Assembly (NCBI RefSeq): GCF_019457515.1
Contig: NZ_CP080421.1
Location: 1,054,001 to 1,118,000 of the forward strand
Length of the DNA stretch: 64,000 nucleotides
Origin: Shewanella mesophila
GTDB taxonomy: Bacteria > Pseudomonadota > Gammaproteobacteria > Enterobacterales > Shewanellaceae
Reading direction: 5' to 3'
Shown here one piece after another: positions 1-10,837 of this stretch. Numbering within the stretch: the first letter of the stretch is position 1; each line of letters starts with the position of its first letter. A model generated the notes under the pieces. That model was not told the DNA's origin. It saw nothing but the letters and a program-made list of their open reading frames with translations, and searched no databases. Made by a program: the position numbers and the translations under genes.

Positions 1-2422
<2,422 letters not shown>

Positions 2423-2546
2423 TACAACCCAAAAGGGTTTCTAACTAAGTGAATACTTAGCGAAAGAATACAGCCACTTGATTTAGTGTGACTCAATTTT
2501 AAAACTTCCTGCTTAGGCGGGAACAGCTTTCTAAATTTCCAAATTT

Positions 2547-2663
2547 GTCTGGAAACCATAGCATTGTGGCACCACCTGATCCCATCCCGAACTCAGAAGT
2601 GAAACGCAATCGCGCCGATGGTAGTGTGGGGTCTCCCCATGTGAGAGTAGGTCATTTCCAGGC
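2547..2663 (+). rRNA. rrf: 5S ribosomal RNA
   Basis: Small rRNA that follows 23S by about 125 nt. It begins GTCTGGAAACC and ends TTTCCAGGC, which pair to form the terminal helix I. The conserved ATCCCATCCCGAACTCAG loop and the GATGGTAGTGTGGGG segment lie at the expected positions. The length is about 117 nt. The ends are set by helix I pairing and may be off by 1-2 nt. Confidence 0.95.
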
Positions 2664-2691
2664 GCCTATTTATTCTCGAAAGAGAGTCGAT

Positions 2692-2725
2692 AAATCCCCA
2701 GCACTTTGTGTTGGGGATTTTTTCG
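2692..2725 (+). terminator. rrn operon terminator
   Basis: A 13-bp stem (AAATCCCCAGCAC paired with GTGTTGGGGATTT, one G-T wobble) with a TTT loop, followed by a T-run. It lies about 30 nt after the 5S gene and is a standard intrinsic terminator. Confidence 0.9.
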
Positions 2726-2738
2726 TTTAACAGCTTTT

Positions 2739-2810
2739 GAAATGACCACTCGAACATGGGGAAGTAAATAGTCCGAACGTAGTGAGGTGCATTTCCATGT
2801 GAAGTAGGGC
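2739..2810. repeat. Fold-back element resembling the 5S 3' end in both orientations
   Basis: The left arm (2739-2762) reads GAAATGACC, ACTC, ACATGGGGA, which matches the reverse complement of the 5S 3' region almost base for base. The right arm (about 2779-2810) contains GTAGTG, CCATGTGA and AGTAGG, which match the same 5S region in direct orientation. The two arms are therefore partly complementary to each other. It may be a decayed inverted duplication of the 5S gene, or a structured element that shares the 5S helix. The similarity was read by eye. Confidence 0.45.
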
Positions 2811-2931
2811 GAATATCGCGAGAGCGATGTACTTATGGCTAAAACATATTCCCGACACTTTCAGCATTCCCTACATCCATGTAGGTCAGCGCGAAGCTTT
2901 AGCGTAGCTGGCCATGACTGGCGCCTAATAA

Positions 2932-2970
2932 AGCAAAAAGCCCTAGCCTAAAAAGCTAGGGCTTTTTGCT
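2932..2970. terminator. Strong bidirectional intrinsic terminator
   Basis: A perfect 16-bp inverted repeat (AGCAAAAAGCCCTAGC with its complement) around a 7-nt loop. A-run and T-run at the flanks let it work on both strands. It is preceded by GGCGCCTAATAAA, which echoes GGCGCCTATTTATT after the 5S gene and suggests a duplicated rrn tail. Confidence 0.8.
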
Positions 2971-3446
2971 TTCTACGCTCCGCGAAGCTGTTACTTCACA
3001 TGCAGCCCAAAGCTGCTTACGCAGTGTGGGCCCCTCAGCTAGCAGCCTAGCTGCTTGCTCTGACGCTTGGAGCAACTTCAGTAGTGATACGAAAAGAGTG
3101 ATCTCTTTATGTCGTAGAGAGTGGGCAATAGTGACTAAGTATTAAGATGAAATGGTGTGATGTTGTAGAGAGTAATGGCATCTTGATTAGTGTGGAGGAA
3201 TATCTGAAGGTAGGACATATGCAGTGTTTTTATAATACATAAGAAGCTGGAGGCTATTGCTTGGTGCATTCTGAGTGTTCAATGATTTTGCGAGAAAAGG
3301 GTATATAGCGTGCGGGTTGGTAAGTTACTAAACAGAAAGCTAAGCGTGCAGCTCTCGCTTTTTGCTTAAAATCCGCATCAACACTGGTAATATTAACGGT
3401 CTTGCATGAAAAAGCTGCAGTTAAGCCATTTAGTCATAAAAAGTCC
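2971..3446. other. Intergenic stretch, no gene seen
   Basis: About 475 bases between the second terminator and the tRNA-Trp promoter. No convincing reading frame, RNA gene or repeat was found on either strand. Confidence 0.6.
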
Positions 3447-3475
3447 TTTACCTTTTAGAGTCATTTTTGCATAAT
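3447..3475 (+). promoter_or_regulatory. Sigma-70 promoter of tRNA-Trp
   Basis: -35 TTTACC (3447-3452), a 17-bp spacer and -10 CATAAT (3470-3475), followed by a C-rich discriminator (GCCCCACG). A GC-rich discriminator is typical of stringently controlled stable-RNA promoters. The start of transcription would be close to 3482, just before the tRNA. Confidence 0.65.
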
Positions 3476-3488
3476 GCCCCACGTCAAC

Positions 3489-3565
3489 AGGGGTGTAGTT
3501 CCAATTGGTAGAACAGCGGTCTCCAAAACCGATGGTTGCGGGTTCGAGTCCTGCCACCCCTGCCA
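3489..3565 (+). tRNA. tRNA-Trp (anticodon CCA)
   Basis: Complete 77-nt cloverleaf. The acceptor AGGGGTG pairs with CACCCCT, the anticodon loop is CTCCAAA with CCA, the T-loop is GGTTCGAGTCC, and the CCA end is encoded. It reads UGG. Confidence 0.97.
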
Positions 3566-3573
3566 AATTCTAG

Positions 3574-3611
3574 AAGGCCTAGCAGAAATGCTAGGCCTTT
3601 CTTATTTTTTA
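3574..3611 (+). terminator. Terminator after tRNA-Trp
   Basis: A 10-bp stem (AAGGCCTAGC paired with GCTAGGCCTT) with a short loop, followed by TTCTTATTTTTT. It ends the tRNA-Trp transcript before holD. Confidence 0.8.
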
Positions 3612-3685
3612 ATATTTATTTTCAACGATGCCAAACCCTAGTGTTAACTGGTATCCTGTGTTGAGTGGTTAACTCGGGGTATTAG

Positions 3686-4030
3686 ATGAATAAATCAGCT
3701 TTTTTAGATGCGATGAAGATTACACGTTGGCGGGTCGCTGATAATACGGTTAAACTGTATCTAGTTTTGCATGATGGTGATATCCCCGATACATCCTTGG
3801 TGACATCAATATTGGATTTGTTAGGCGTGGATATACAAGCTTGCAGATTTTCCAATAAACCTATTCGTGGTGTTGAGGTCGTCTGGGACATGCGTGAACA
3901 CAAGACGCGTCCAAGGGTTGCCTGGGTGTCGAGTTCGCCATTGTCTGATTTACAATCTTCGTCACAGGAAAAACGCCAGCTATGGCGGCAAATTATCGAT
4001 CATTTAGAGAAACAGGGTTTAGATCGTTAA
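3686..4030 (+). CDS. holD: DNA polymerase III psi subunit (HolD-like)
   Basis: 114-residue protein. The psi subunit links the clamp-loader gamma/tau subunits to chi and SSB at the replication fork. The N-terminus (LDAMKITRWRVAD) fits the E. coli psi segment LQQLGITQWSLR, which contacts chi. The C-terminal part (SPLSDLQ, then RQLWRQI) matches PALTDLR and ALWQQI in E. coli psi. At 114 residues it is somewhat shorter than the 137 of E. coli, as expected for this poorly conserved subunit. The ATG follows a CGGGG ribosome site at about 8 nt. In E. coli holD is followed directly by rimI; here rimI lies 11 kb away, beyond the tor genes. The identification rests on recalled family sequence, so it is good but not certain. 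Confidence 0.78.
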   Translation: MNKSAFLDAMKITRWRVADNTVKLYLVLHDGDIPDTSLVTSILDLLGVDIQACRFSNKPIRGVEVVWDMREHKTRPRVAWVSSSPLSDLQSSSQEKRQLWRQIIDHLEKQGLDR

Positions 4031-4080
4031 TGGCGTTAACCTGATCCTCTCTTCTTATATAAGATCATTAATCGATTTAT

Positions 4081-4150
4081 TTCATAAGTTTTCATATTTG
4101 TTTCTTGTTAGTTCATATTCATCCTAATAGCTATTCATAAGTTTTCCATA
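4081..4150 (+). promoter_or_regulatory. Two tandem TorR boxes upstream of torF
   Basis: TTCATA occurs at 4081, 4091, 4112 and 4134. The first two form TTCATAAGTTTTCATA (hexamer, 4 nt, hexamer). A near copy, TTCATAAGTTTTCCATA, lies at 4134-4150. As I recall it, the TorR site described in Shewanella oneidensis is TTCATA-N4-TTCATA. The hexamers are spaced about one or two helical turns apart (10, 21 and 22 bp), which suits cooperative binding on one DNA face. A likely -10 (TATTAA) lies near 4159. Confidence 0.75.
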
Positions 4151-4193
4151 TAGTCATCCTATTAATAAAAGCAGTAAATATAGGATGATAAAC

Positions 4194-4943
4194 ATGAATA
4201 CAAAACGTCATATAGCTCAATCAATCTTGTTAAGTGGATTACTCTTTTCAGCTTTGCCCTTAAGTGCTACTGCTGCAGATGGTGAACTCTTCGGTGGAAG
4301 CATCAATGGTAATGTTACTTTCGCTTCAGATTATGTCTTTCGCGGTGAATCAGAAACCATGGACGGCGACGTCCCTGTAGTTCAGGGGACGCTTGGATGG
4401 GGAAATGATGCAGGCTGGTATACTGGCGTATTTGCATCCAATATCAAATTTGCAGACCCTAATCTGGAAATAGTTACAGCGCCTTATATAGGTAAAGCGG
4501 GTGAGTTTGGTGATAGCGGTATAAGTTATGATGTCATGGTCTTCTCTTATCTTTATCCTGGCGCGTCTTACTCAAACTACACTGAGTTATGGATTAAGGT
4601 TGGTAAGCAATTTGGTCGTGCTAACTTGCAACTTGAAGTGACGCCGACGGTTGATGACTGGTTTGGTGTGGATGGTTGGCAAGGGGTTAACTACGCGGTA
4701 CATCAAAGCTATACATTTGATAATGGGTTGAAAGTTTCTGGTAGTCTAGGTTATCAGGACTTAGACGGTGAAGGCGCTGAAGGTTGGGGACATTGGAATC
4801 TTGGTGTGAGTAAGGCCTATGCTGGGATTAATTTCGATGTGCGTTATCATGGCAGCACAGTGGATTCTGATCACAAGGTTTACGGTACACAAACAAAAAT
4901 CTTCGATGATCGAATTGTTGCTGGTATTAGCAAAAGCTTTTAA
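4194..4943 (+). CDS. torF: TorF-like outer-membrane protein of the TorR regulon
   Basis: 249-residue secreted protein with a Sec signal peptide (residues 1-27, cleavage after ATAA) and no internal hydrophobic helix. The mature part is rich in alternating beta strands, aromatic girdle residues and a terminal Phe (SKSF), as in outer-membrane barrels. The segment after the signal (GNVTFASDYVFRGES) is typical of the TIGR02001 family of proteobacterial proteins. TorR-controlled torF of S. oneidensis belongs to that family. The start was moved to the second ATG because AGGA at 4182-4185 lies 8 nt before it and overlaps the first ATG at 4185. The pair of TorR boxes just upstream supports TMAO control. 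It may be a porin for TMAO or trimethylamine; this role is inferred, not shown. Confidence 0.82.
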   Translation: MNTKRHIAQSILLSGLLFSALPLSATAADGELFGGSINGNVTFASDYVFRGESETMDGDVPVVQGTLGWGNDAGWYTGVFASNIKFADPNLEIVTAPYIGKAGEFGDSGISYDVMVFSYLYPGASYSNYTELWIKVGKQFGRANLQLEVTPTVDDWFGVDGWQGVNYAVHQSYTFDNGLKVSGSLGYQDLDGEGAEGWGHWNLGVSKAYAGINFDVRYHGSTVDSDHKVYGTQTKIFDDRIVAGISKSF

Positions 4944-5121
4944 TCGTCACCTTGGTTGAGTTTTCTTCATCTGGGCGTGGATCTGTTTGTGGATATATCG
5001 CTATTCAGATCCATGCTTTGTCAGCCCGTTGAGTTAAACATTGTGTATATTCTTTATATGCAAATATGACAGAATATTAGTAGTTGAGAATATTATTTGA
5101 TAGCTTATCGGGATCGATAAA

Positions 5122-5847
5122 ATGACACATAGTGGGTTGCCTAATACTGTACTTGTTGTAGATGACGAAGCCGTTATACGTGCTCGTTTGAAGGGGTATT
5201 TTGAGCGTGAAGGCTATCGAGTGCTTGAGGCTGCTGACGGTGAGCAGATGTGGCAACAATTTGCCAAACAACATATCGATTTGGTGATGTTGGATGTCAA
5301 TTTGCCTGGTTTAGATGGATTGAGTTTAGCGCGTGATCTCAGAAGTCGTTCAGATGTTGGGATCATTTTAGTCACCGGACGTGATGAAACCATAGATAAA
5401 ATTGTTGGCCTTGAGATGGGCGCCGATGATTACGTCACTAAGCCATTTGAATTAAGAGAACTGTTAGTGAGGGTCAAAAACTTACTTTGGCGTATGTCTC
5501 TGGTTAAAAAGGCACAGCAAGAAGTGGTTGCACAATTTGAGCGTAATGACGACCAAATTGTTTTTGATCAATATATCTTGGAGTTAAATAGTCGAAAGCT
5601 CAAAAAAGGTGAAGAAGTGATTAAACTCACTAAAGCAGAGTTTGAACTACTGACCGCTTTTGCATTGCACCCACAACAAGTCATGTCTCGAGAGCGGCTA
5701 ATGCAGCAAACGAGTCATAGAAGTGAAGATGTTAATGATAGAACGATAGATGTCCTGATTCGCCGCTTACGCAATAAGCTACATACAGAACTATTCGTAA
5801 CGGTTCATGGTGAAGGCTACTTATTTGCCACTAAAGTTGAGGATTAG
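5122..5847 (+). CDS. torR: TMAO response regulator TorR
   Basis: 241-residue OmpR/PhoB-type regulator. Receiver domain, residues about 9-120: acidic pair D14-D15, phospho-acceptor D58 (LDVNLPG), T85 and K107 (TKPFE). Winged-helix DNA-binding domain, residues about 145-238, with the LTKAEFELL and DVLIRRLRNKL signatures. It is phosphorylated by TorS and activates torF and torECAD through the TTCATA boxes found here. The stop codon overlaps the end of convergent torT by 17 bp. No TorR box is seen in front of torR itself. A GGGA ribosome site lies about 10 nt before the ATG. Confidence 0.93.
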   Translation: MTHSGLPNTVLVVDDEAVIRARLKGYFEREGYRVLEAADGEQMWQQFAKQHIDLVMLDVNLPGLDGLSLARDLRSRSDVGIILVTGRDETIDKIVGLEMGADDYVTKPFELRELLVRVKNLLWRMSLVKKAQQEVVAQFERNDDQIVFDQYILELNSRKLKKGEEVIKLTKAEFELLTAFALHPQQVMSRERLMQQTSHRSEDVNDRTIDVLIRRLRNKLHTELFVTVHGEGYLFATKVED

Positions 5848-6910
5848 TGGGTTGAGTCACCCGGTAAATAGGATAGAAATCGGCAGGCGCTAAACTGTTT
5901 TCTAGCGCATTGAGTTTTACGTTCCCTTGTTCTAATGCTTGTATTTTTGGCCCTATATCACCAAATGCTAGGGCTCCTTCGAGTTCTTTTACGACTACAT
6001 CAATCGCCAGTTTACCTTGGAGCACAACTTGGTCGTCACTGCTAAAAGCAACTTTGTGGCGATAGAGTCCGCGTAGCGTTGCTGGGGATGAGTAGCTGCT
6101 AATAAGCTTAACTTGTTCAGTAAGATCTAAATGTCGTAAAGAGCCGATGGCTGCTTCAACTGCAACTGCACTGCCAAGAATATAATTTGGTATATGATCT
6201 TTGAGTAGGTTATGGAGCTGGTCGCGATACAGATCGCGATTATTATCGGCGTGACGGATCGAAGACACTTCGACAGGGCTATCGGCTATTGCATCAAGAA
6301 TACCTTGTTCGACCCAATCACTACCGCCAACCTTTTCTGGCCCAGTGAGCAGTGCTAGCTTTATGGGCGATGAGGATTGCGATTGCGTTACCGATTGGCT
6401 GATGTAGTTGCCTGCCGTCCAACCCATTTGGTACCAATTTACCCCTATTCGAGTCTTAATGACTGAGCTATCGAGTCGGTTAACTAATGCGAGTATGGGT
6501 TTGTTGATATCTCCTTGATAATTTTTAAGAAGGTTCGGATCGACTGTCCCCAATAATATGGCATCGAAAGGCTGGTTGAGGCAGTTTTCTAGTTGTTTTA
6601 GTTGCTGCTCTTTTCTGTAATAGCTACCAGCTTCAAATAACTCTAAGTTGATACCTAGATGCTTAGCTTGTGAAACTAAGCCGTAGTCTATACCGATCCA
6701 ATAGGCGTCCTTAAGATGGGGGACTAGCGCGCAAATTCGCCAAGGTTTTTTGGCGGTCGCGAGTGTTTTATATTGGATGAGGTTTGAAGTCTGAATTCTG
6801 TTATTGAATGGTGTACGTTGTTCTAATACCCATGATGAGTCCGTAGCAGCATCAACAGAAGATGTTAATATCCCTAAATAAGCTATGAGTATGTATATGA
6901 GTGGTCGCAT
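5831..6910 (-). CDS. torT: Periplasmic TMAO-binding sensor protein TorT
   Basis: 359-residue periplasmic binding protein of the LacI/ribose-binding fold with a Sec signal (residues 1-21, cleavage after VDA). TorT binds TMAO and presents it to the periplasmic domain of TorS. The opening (WRICALVPHLKDAYWIGIDYGL) followed by LLGTVDPN and WYQMGWTAGNYI is typical of TorT. It is divergent from torS (70 bp between starts) and convergent with torR, so the three sensor genes are on alternating strands. The 3' end shares 17 bp with torR. No TorR box lies in the torT-torS gap. Confidence 0.92.
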   Translation of the reverse strand: MRPLIYILIAYLGILTSSVDAATDSSWVLEQRTPFNNRIQTSNLIQYKTLATAKKPWRICALVPHLKDAYWIGIDYGLVSQAKHLGINLELFEAGSYYRKEQQLKQLENCLNQPFDAILLGTVDPNLLKNYQGDINKPILALVNRLDSSVIKTRIGVNWYQMGWTAGNYISQSVTQSQSSSPIKLALLTGPEKVGGSDWVEQGILDAIADSPVEVSSIRHADNNRDLYRDQLHNLLKDHIPNYILGSAVAVEAAIGSLRHLDLTEQVKLISSYSSPATLRGLYRHKVAFSSDDQVVLQGKLAIDVVVKELEGALAFGDIGPKIQALEQGNVKLNALENSLAPADFYPIYRVTQPTNPQL

Positions 6911-6980
6911 CTTATAGTCTCTATTAGGTTTTATTATGATTAAACAAAGCTAAATTTGATTGATTGTAACAGTTTAAGGA

Positions 6981-9900
6981 ATGAATGTGAGCGCATTATC
7001 ACTCTCAGGTAAAAGCTTAGTCGGTCGCCTTATGTTGGCGTTCAGTCTCCTTGGGCTGCTGCTGTTATTGTTGGTTAGTCTGGGCAGTCTGTCGCTTTAT
7101 TGGGTAAAGCTTGCAGACAGGTATTTATACGAGGAGGCGTTACCGGCCTCTGAGGCTGCAAGGCAATTGATGCAGTCATCTAATGGGCTACTCGATAATG
7201 CTCAGGGGCTTGAACAGGTAGAGGAAGAGGCTCAAAGGGCGTTTCTGGGTCGTAAACTTTCGATTGAAAGTACAAACCTCCTTGCCGCCATTGAGCAGTT
7301 AAACTCCCTGAATGTACAAGGTATTGAAGTCAACAATGATCGGCACCTAGCGCTGTTTGCTGGCGAAATTATACATGATCTCTCTCTATTGGGTCGCCAA
7401 GTTGGCGATCGATTGGCCTTGACGACTCTGCTGAATGAAAAGGGACGCAAACTTGCAGAGGCTGCCAGTAATAGTAGTGTATTGCTTGAAGCCGAGCTTG
7501 CGGTGGTTGATTCGGCCATTTTAGCTAAACTGAGTTTGGCGTACCCTGAGGTCGCAGGAGATGAGCAAAGTGCATATCTTTTGGATACCATCATAGAGCA
7601 AGATTTAGATATCCGTGAGCGGCTAAATCGAGCGCTGGTATTAGTTCATCATATCGCTTTGGTTGGCCAGTTATTACAATCTCCCGAGCAACAACTTGGT
7701 CTAAATAAAGTGTTAGTTAGCATGTCTCGAGCGCTCTCACCACAAGGCTTAAGTCTCAATGCTGATCGTGTCAGCGATAGAAATGATCCTCAGATCCCGA
7801 GTCCTTTTTCTGGCGAATTAGGCGATGGGCAAATTGATTTGATGCCACTTGAGCTACTTAACGGGTTAGTTCGCGATCCTGTTAGAGCAACAGAGCTTGA
7901 GCGAGAGTTGGTCATATTAAGGGAGGTTAATTTAGGTTTACGTCTTCAGCAGCGTTATGCTCAAGTGCTGACAAAGCAAAATACACAACTTTTGATGCTG
8001 ACAGATAAACTCAGCCAGCTGAATAAATTTGTGGATAGTGCGATGAAGGCGCAACAAGCTCAGGCTGACGATGCGCGTAGTGAGTTTTTGCTACAATTGT
8101 TGTGGGCTAAGTTAGGGCTCTGGGCTACTGGGTTTTTAATGCTGTTTATCATGATATTAGTGGTCTATCGCGTTATCTATAGAGGCATTGCTTTACGCCT
8201 TAATGAAGCCACTACAGCGTTATCTCAGTTAAGCCAGGGCAATACAGACGTTGCTCTCGATCCTCACGGTGATGATGAGCTTACCGCAATGGCATCGGCT
8301 ATTGATGCTTTTAAGCAAAAGACCACTCAGAATCAAGCGCTCCAATTAGAGCTGCAAGAGACAGCATCTGAATTGTTTGCCCATAAAGCGTCGCTGGAAA
8401 GTACGGTACAGGCACGTACTATTGAGCTTGCAGAGGCCAATCGTCAACTCGATGCAGAAGCAAAAGGTCACTCCGCGGCAAGGGTTATGGCTGAGCAAGC
8501 GAGTAAGGCCAAATCCCTCTTTCTTGCGACTATGAGTCACGAGATTCGTACACCATTGAATGGTCTTTTAGGGACCTTAACATTATTAGGCCATTCACCA
8601 TTACCTCCAGCTCAAAAGCAGATGTTAGCGCTATCTCAGTATAGTGGCACCTTATTGCAAACTGTACTCAACGATATCTTAGATTTCTCGCGGTTAGAGC
8701 AAGGTAAGCTGACTAACGAGCCTAGGCCAGTTGCCCTCGATGAGCTACTTGATGAAGTGATGGCGATCATGTTGGCTGGCGCGGGCTTGTCGGGGTTATC
8801 TTTATCCTTAGTGCGGGATGATTTGCCCAAATGGGTCAGTTTAGATGGTCCCAAGTTGCGCCAAGTGTTGTTTAATCTGCTGGGTAATGCGATTAAGTTT
8901 ACCTCAATTGGCGAGATTCAGATGCGGGTCTCTGTGGTTCAGCAACGGTTGACATTTGAAATATCAGACACCGGTGTAGGTATTAGTGATGCAGCTATGG
9001 ATCAACTGTTTATCGCTTATGGTGTTCAGCCCAATCAAGGGCGAACACGGGGGACAGGTCTTGGGCTAGCCATTTGTAAAGAGTTGGTGGCATTAATGAA
9101 TGGCCTCGACACTTCAAGTCAATGTATTTGGGTCAACAGCGAGGTTGGTCAAGGGTCGACATTTGGCTTTAGTTTACCATTGCATATTTGTGAGCAAGCA
9201 GAGCAGCTAACTCTAGAGCAACAACCACAAGTATTGTCTAAATATGTGTTAGTGGTCGAGGATAACAAGGTCAATGCCATGGTAGCACAAGGCTTTTTAG
9301 CACACCTAGGGCATCAGTCCGTGCTGGCCGAAAGTTGTGCTCAAGCTAGAGCCTTATACGCACTCGATAGTGCGTCGCAATTTGACGGTATCATGCTTGA
9401 TATTCAACTCGGCGATGGCTCCGGAATTGAGTTGTTGGCAGAGCTTAAACAGATAGCCTGTCAGGCCCAGACCCATATCAGTATTGCGGCCTTTACGGCA
9501 CAGATTCAAGATGAGGATATTAAAGCGTATCAAGCTTCAGGTTTCGATGAGGTGCTGGCTAAGCCGCTTAATATGCAGTCGTTAGCAAGTTGGATTGGTA
9601 TTGCCAAGCAACCGAGCGACAGCCTTGATCAGTCTAATACTCCTGATGCCACCACTTCGCCTGATACTGATTTAACCTATGTTGGGGCGGGGCGGGCTAA
9701 ATCGCTAGACAGCGCAGAGCCTTTGTTAGATGAGCAGCAAATTAATGATGACTTAGAGTATCTTGGTGTCGACGCAGTAACGGAGATGCTGGATATTTTT
9801 ATGGTCAGCAGCGAAAAACAAATCAAAGCGCTAGCGACACAGCCACAAGAGTATGCGCCCTTGCTGCACGCCCTAAAAGGAAGTAGTGCCAGCATGGGTC

Positions 9901-10031
9901 TGCTAGCCTTAAGTCAGTTATGTCGGCAATTGGAAGAGAGCGGTATCGACGAGCCCTCATATTTGCTACTTAAACAGGTGTGGCAAGCCTCTCTTGGTGC
10001 ATTAGGGGAGAGATTACAGCGCTTGCCTTAG
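6981..10031 (+). CDS. torS: Hybrid sensor histidine kinase TorS
   Basis: 1016-residue tripartite kinase that autophosphorylates on TMAO-TorT binding and relays phosphate to TorR. TM1 at residues 17-41, a long periplasmic sensor region to about 370, TM2 at 373-401, HAMP to about 455 and a coiled coil. HisKA has SHEIRTP with H520. The HATPase has an N-box (NLLGNAIKF, about 634) and DTGVGI and GTGLGL boxes. The receiver domain (about 754-870) carries D807 in MLDIQL. The C-terminal HPt domain has H963 in LHALKGSSAS. All phosphorelay residues are present. The ATG at 6981 abuts AAGGA with no spacing; the in-frame GTG at 6987 has a 6-nt spacing and is the more likely start, two codons shorter. Confidence 0.94.
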   Translation: MNVSALSLSGKSLVGRLMLAFSLLGLLLLLLVSLGSLSLYWVKLADRYLYEEALPASEAARQLMQSSNGLLDNAQGLEQVEEEAQRAFLGRKLSIESTNLLAAIEQLNSLNVQGIEVNNDRHLALFAGEIIHDLSLLGRQVGDRLALTTLLNEKGRKLAEAASNSSVLLEAELAVVDSAILAKLSLAYPEVAGDEQSAYLLDTIIEQDLDIRERLNRALVLVHHIALVGQLLQSPEQQLGLNKVLVSMSRALSPQGLSLNADRVSDRNDPQIPSPFSGELGDGQIDLMPLELLNGLVRDPVRATELERELVILREVNLGLRLQQRYAQVLTKQNTQLLMLTDKLSQLNKFVDSAMKAQQAQADDARSEFLLQLLWAKLGLWATGFLMLFIMILVVYRVIYRGIALRLNEATTALSQLSQGNTDVALDPHGDDELTAMASAIDAFKQKTTQNQALQLELQETASELFAHKASLESTVQARTIELAEANRQLDAEAKGHSAARVMAEQASKAKSLFLATMSHEIRTPLNGLLGTLTLLGHSPLPPAQKQMLALSQYSGTLLQTVLNDILDFSRLEQGKLTNEPRPVALDELLDEVMAIMLAGAGLSGLSLSLVRDDLPKWVSLDGPKLRQVLFNLLGNAIKFTSIGEIQMRVSVVQQRLTFEISDTGVGISDAAMDQLFIAYGVQPNQGRTRGTGLGLAICKELVALMNGLDTSSQCIWVNSEVGQGSTFGFSLPLHICEQAEQLTLEQQPQVLSKYVLVVEDNKVNAMVAQGFLAHLGHQSVLAESCAQARALYALDSASQFDGIMLDIQLGDGSGIELLAELKQIACQAQTHISIAAFTAQIQDEDIKAYQASGFDEVLAKPLNMQSLASWIGIAKQPSDSLDQSNTPDATTSPDTDLTYVGAGRAKSLDSAEPLLDEQQINDDLEYLGVDAVTEMLDIFMVSSEKQIKALATQPQEYAPLLHALKGSSASMGLLALSQLCRQLEESGIDEPSYLLLKQVWQASLGALGERLQRLP

Positions 10032-10056
10032 GAAAATAGACTCGGCTACAGCGATA

Positions 10057-10088
10057 AGAAAAACACCGATCTTGCTCGGTGTTTTTCT
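10057..10088. terminator. Shared terminator between torS and torD
   Basis: A 13-bp stem (AGAAAAACACCGA with its complement) and a 6-nt loop, with A- and T-runs within the stem. It lies between the convergent ends of torS and torD and can serve both strands. Confidence 0.85.
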
Positions 10089-10119
10089 TTGGGTCATTCA
10101 CTGGATAGATGGATGAATA

Positions 10120-10758
10120 TTATTGGCTAGCTGCCAGTTGCTCACAATCACTCGCAACCCAAACTTGAGTCAGGTGAGCGAGTGCTGCATAAAATTTCCC
10201 TGTATCAACTGAGGTCACTTTTTGAGTAAAGCTCGGCAGCCAAGCGTTTAAGTATTGTCGAATAAAGTCCAGTTGCCCCTTATCATCACAGTTACAGGCT
10301 TGATGGGCGACATAAGCTAAGATCACTGCGAGGTGATCGGCAGGCTCTGGAAACTCACTTTGAACCGCCAGCTGACTTTGTTGTAGATAGGTTTGTAGTT
10401 GCTGATGATGCTCGCCAAATAGCTGCGGATCTTCTGTAGACATATCATTAAGATAAAGACTCGCATAAGGATTTGCGCTGTGTTTTGTGCCAACTAAAAA
10501 CAGTCCACAATAATCGGCTGCCAGCTCTAATAGCGCGTTATCTGAGGTTAATTGCGCTAGCACACTATTTAGCGTGGCAATATCTTCGCTGAATAAAGGG
10601 TCGCTCGCTAGATGGGCCAAAAAGACTTGTGCCTGTTCGCCTTTGAGTTCATCTAATAGCTGATGATCTAGCTCTTTGGCAAACAGCGACGAGAGCAGTC
10701 GGTAAACCATAGAACGGCCTTGGTTCATGGGGGTATTATAAATTCTCTTATCATTCAT
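10120..10758 (-). CDS. torD: TorA-specific chaperone TorD
   Basis: 212-residue all-helical cytoplasmic chaperone of the TorD/DmsD/NarJ family. It binds the TorA Tat signal and helps insert the molybdenum cofactor before export. The PEPADHLAVI segment near residues 136-145 is the family signature, and NPYASLYL lies at the usual position. It is the last gene of torECAD, 79 bp after torA, and ends at a shared terminator. GGAG lies 9 nt before the ATG. Confidence 0.93.
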   Translation of the reverse strand: MNDKRIYNTPMNQGRSMVYRLLSSLFAKELDHQLLDELKGEQAQVFLAHLASDPLFSEDIATLNSVLAQLTSDNALLELAADYCGLFLVGTKHSANPYASLYLNDMSTEDPQLFGEHHQQLQTYLQQSQLAVQSEFPEPADHLAVILAYVAHQACNCDDKGQLDFIRQYLNAWLPSFTQKVTSVDTGKFYAALAHLTQVWVASDCEQLAASQ

Positions 10759-10837
10759 CTATGTGATCTCCTGTGATCCAATCTAAGTCGTTAACTTAAG
10801 CGCCAAGTGAGACTTGGCGCGAGTCGATGGTCGCAGC

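Noticed and set aside
2545..2730. A 61-codon plus-strand frame
   Set aside because: It runs through the 5S rRNA gene and the rrn terminator.
4970..5020. GGATCTG ... CAGATCC inverted repeat after torF as a terminator
   Set aside because: The loop is long and no T-run follows.
7232..7594. A 120-codon minus-strand frame inside torS
   Set aside because: It is an antisense shadow of the TorS periplasmic region with no supporting signals.
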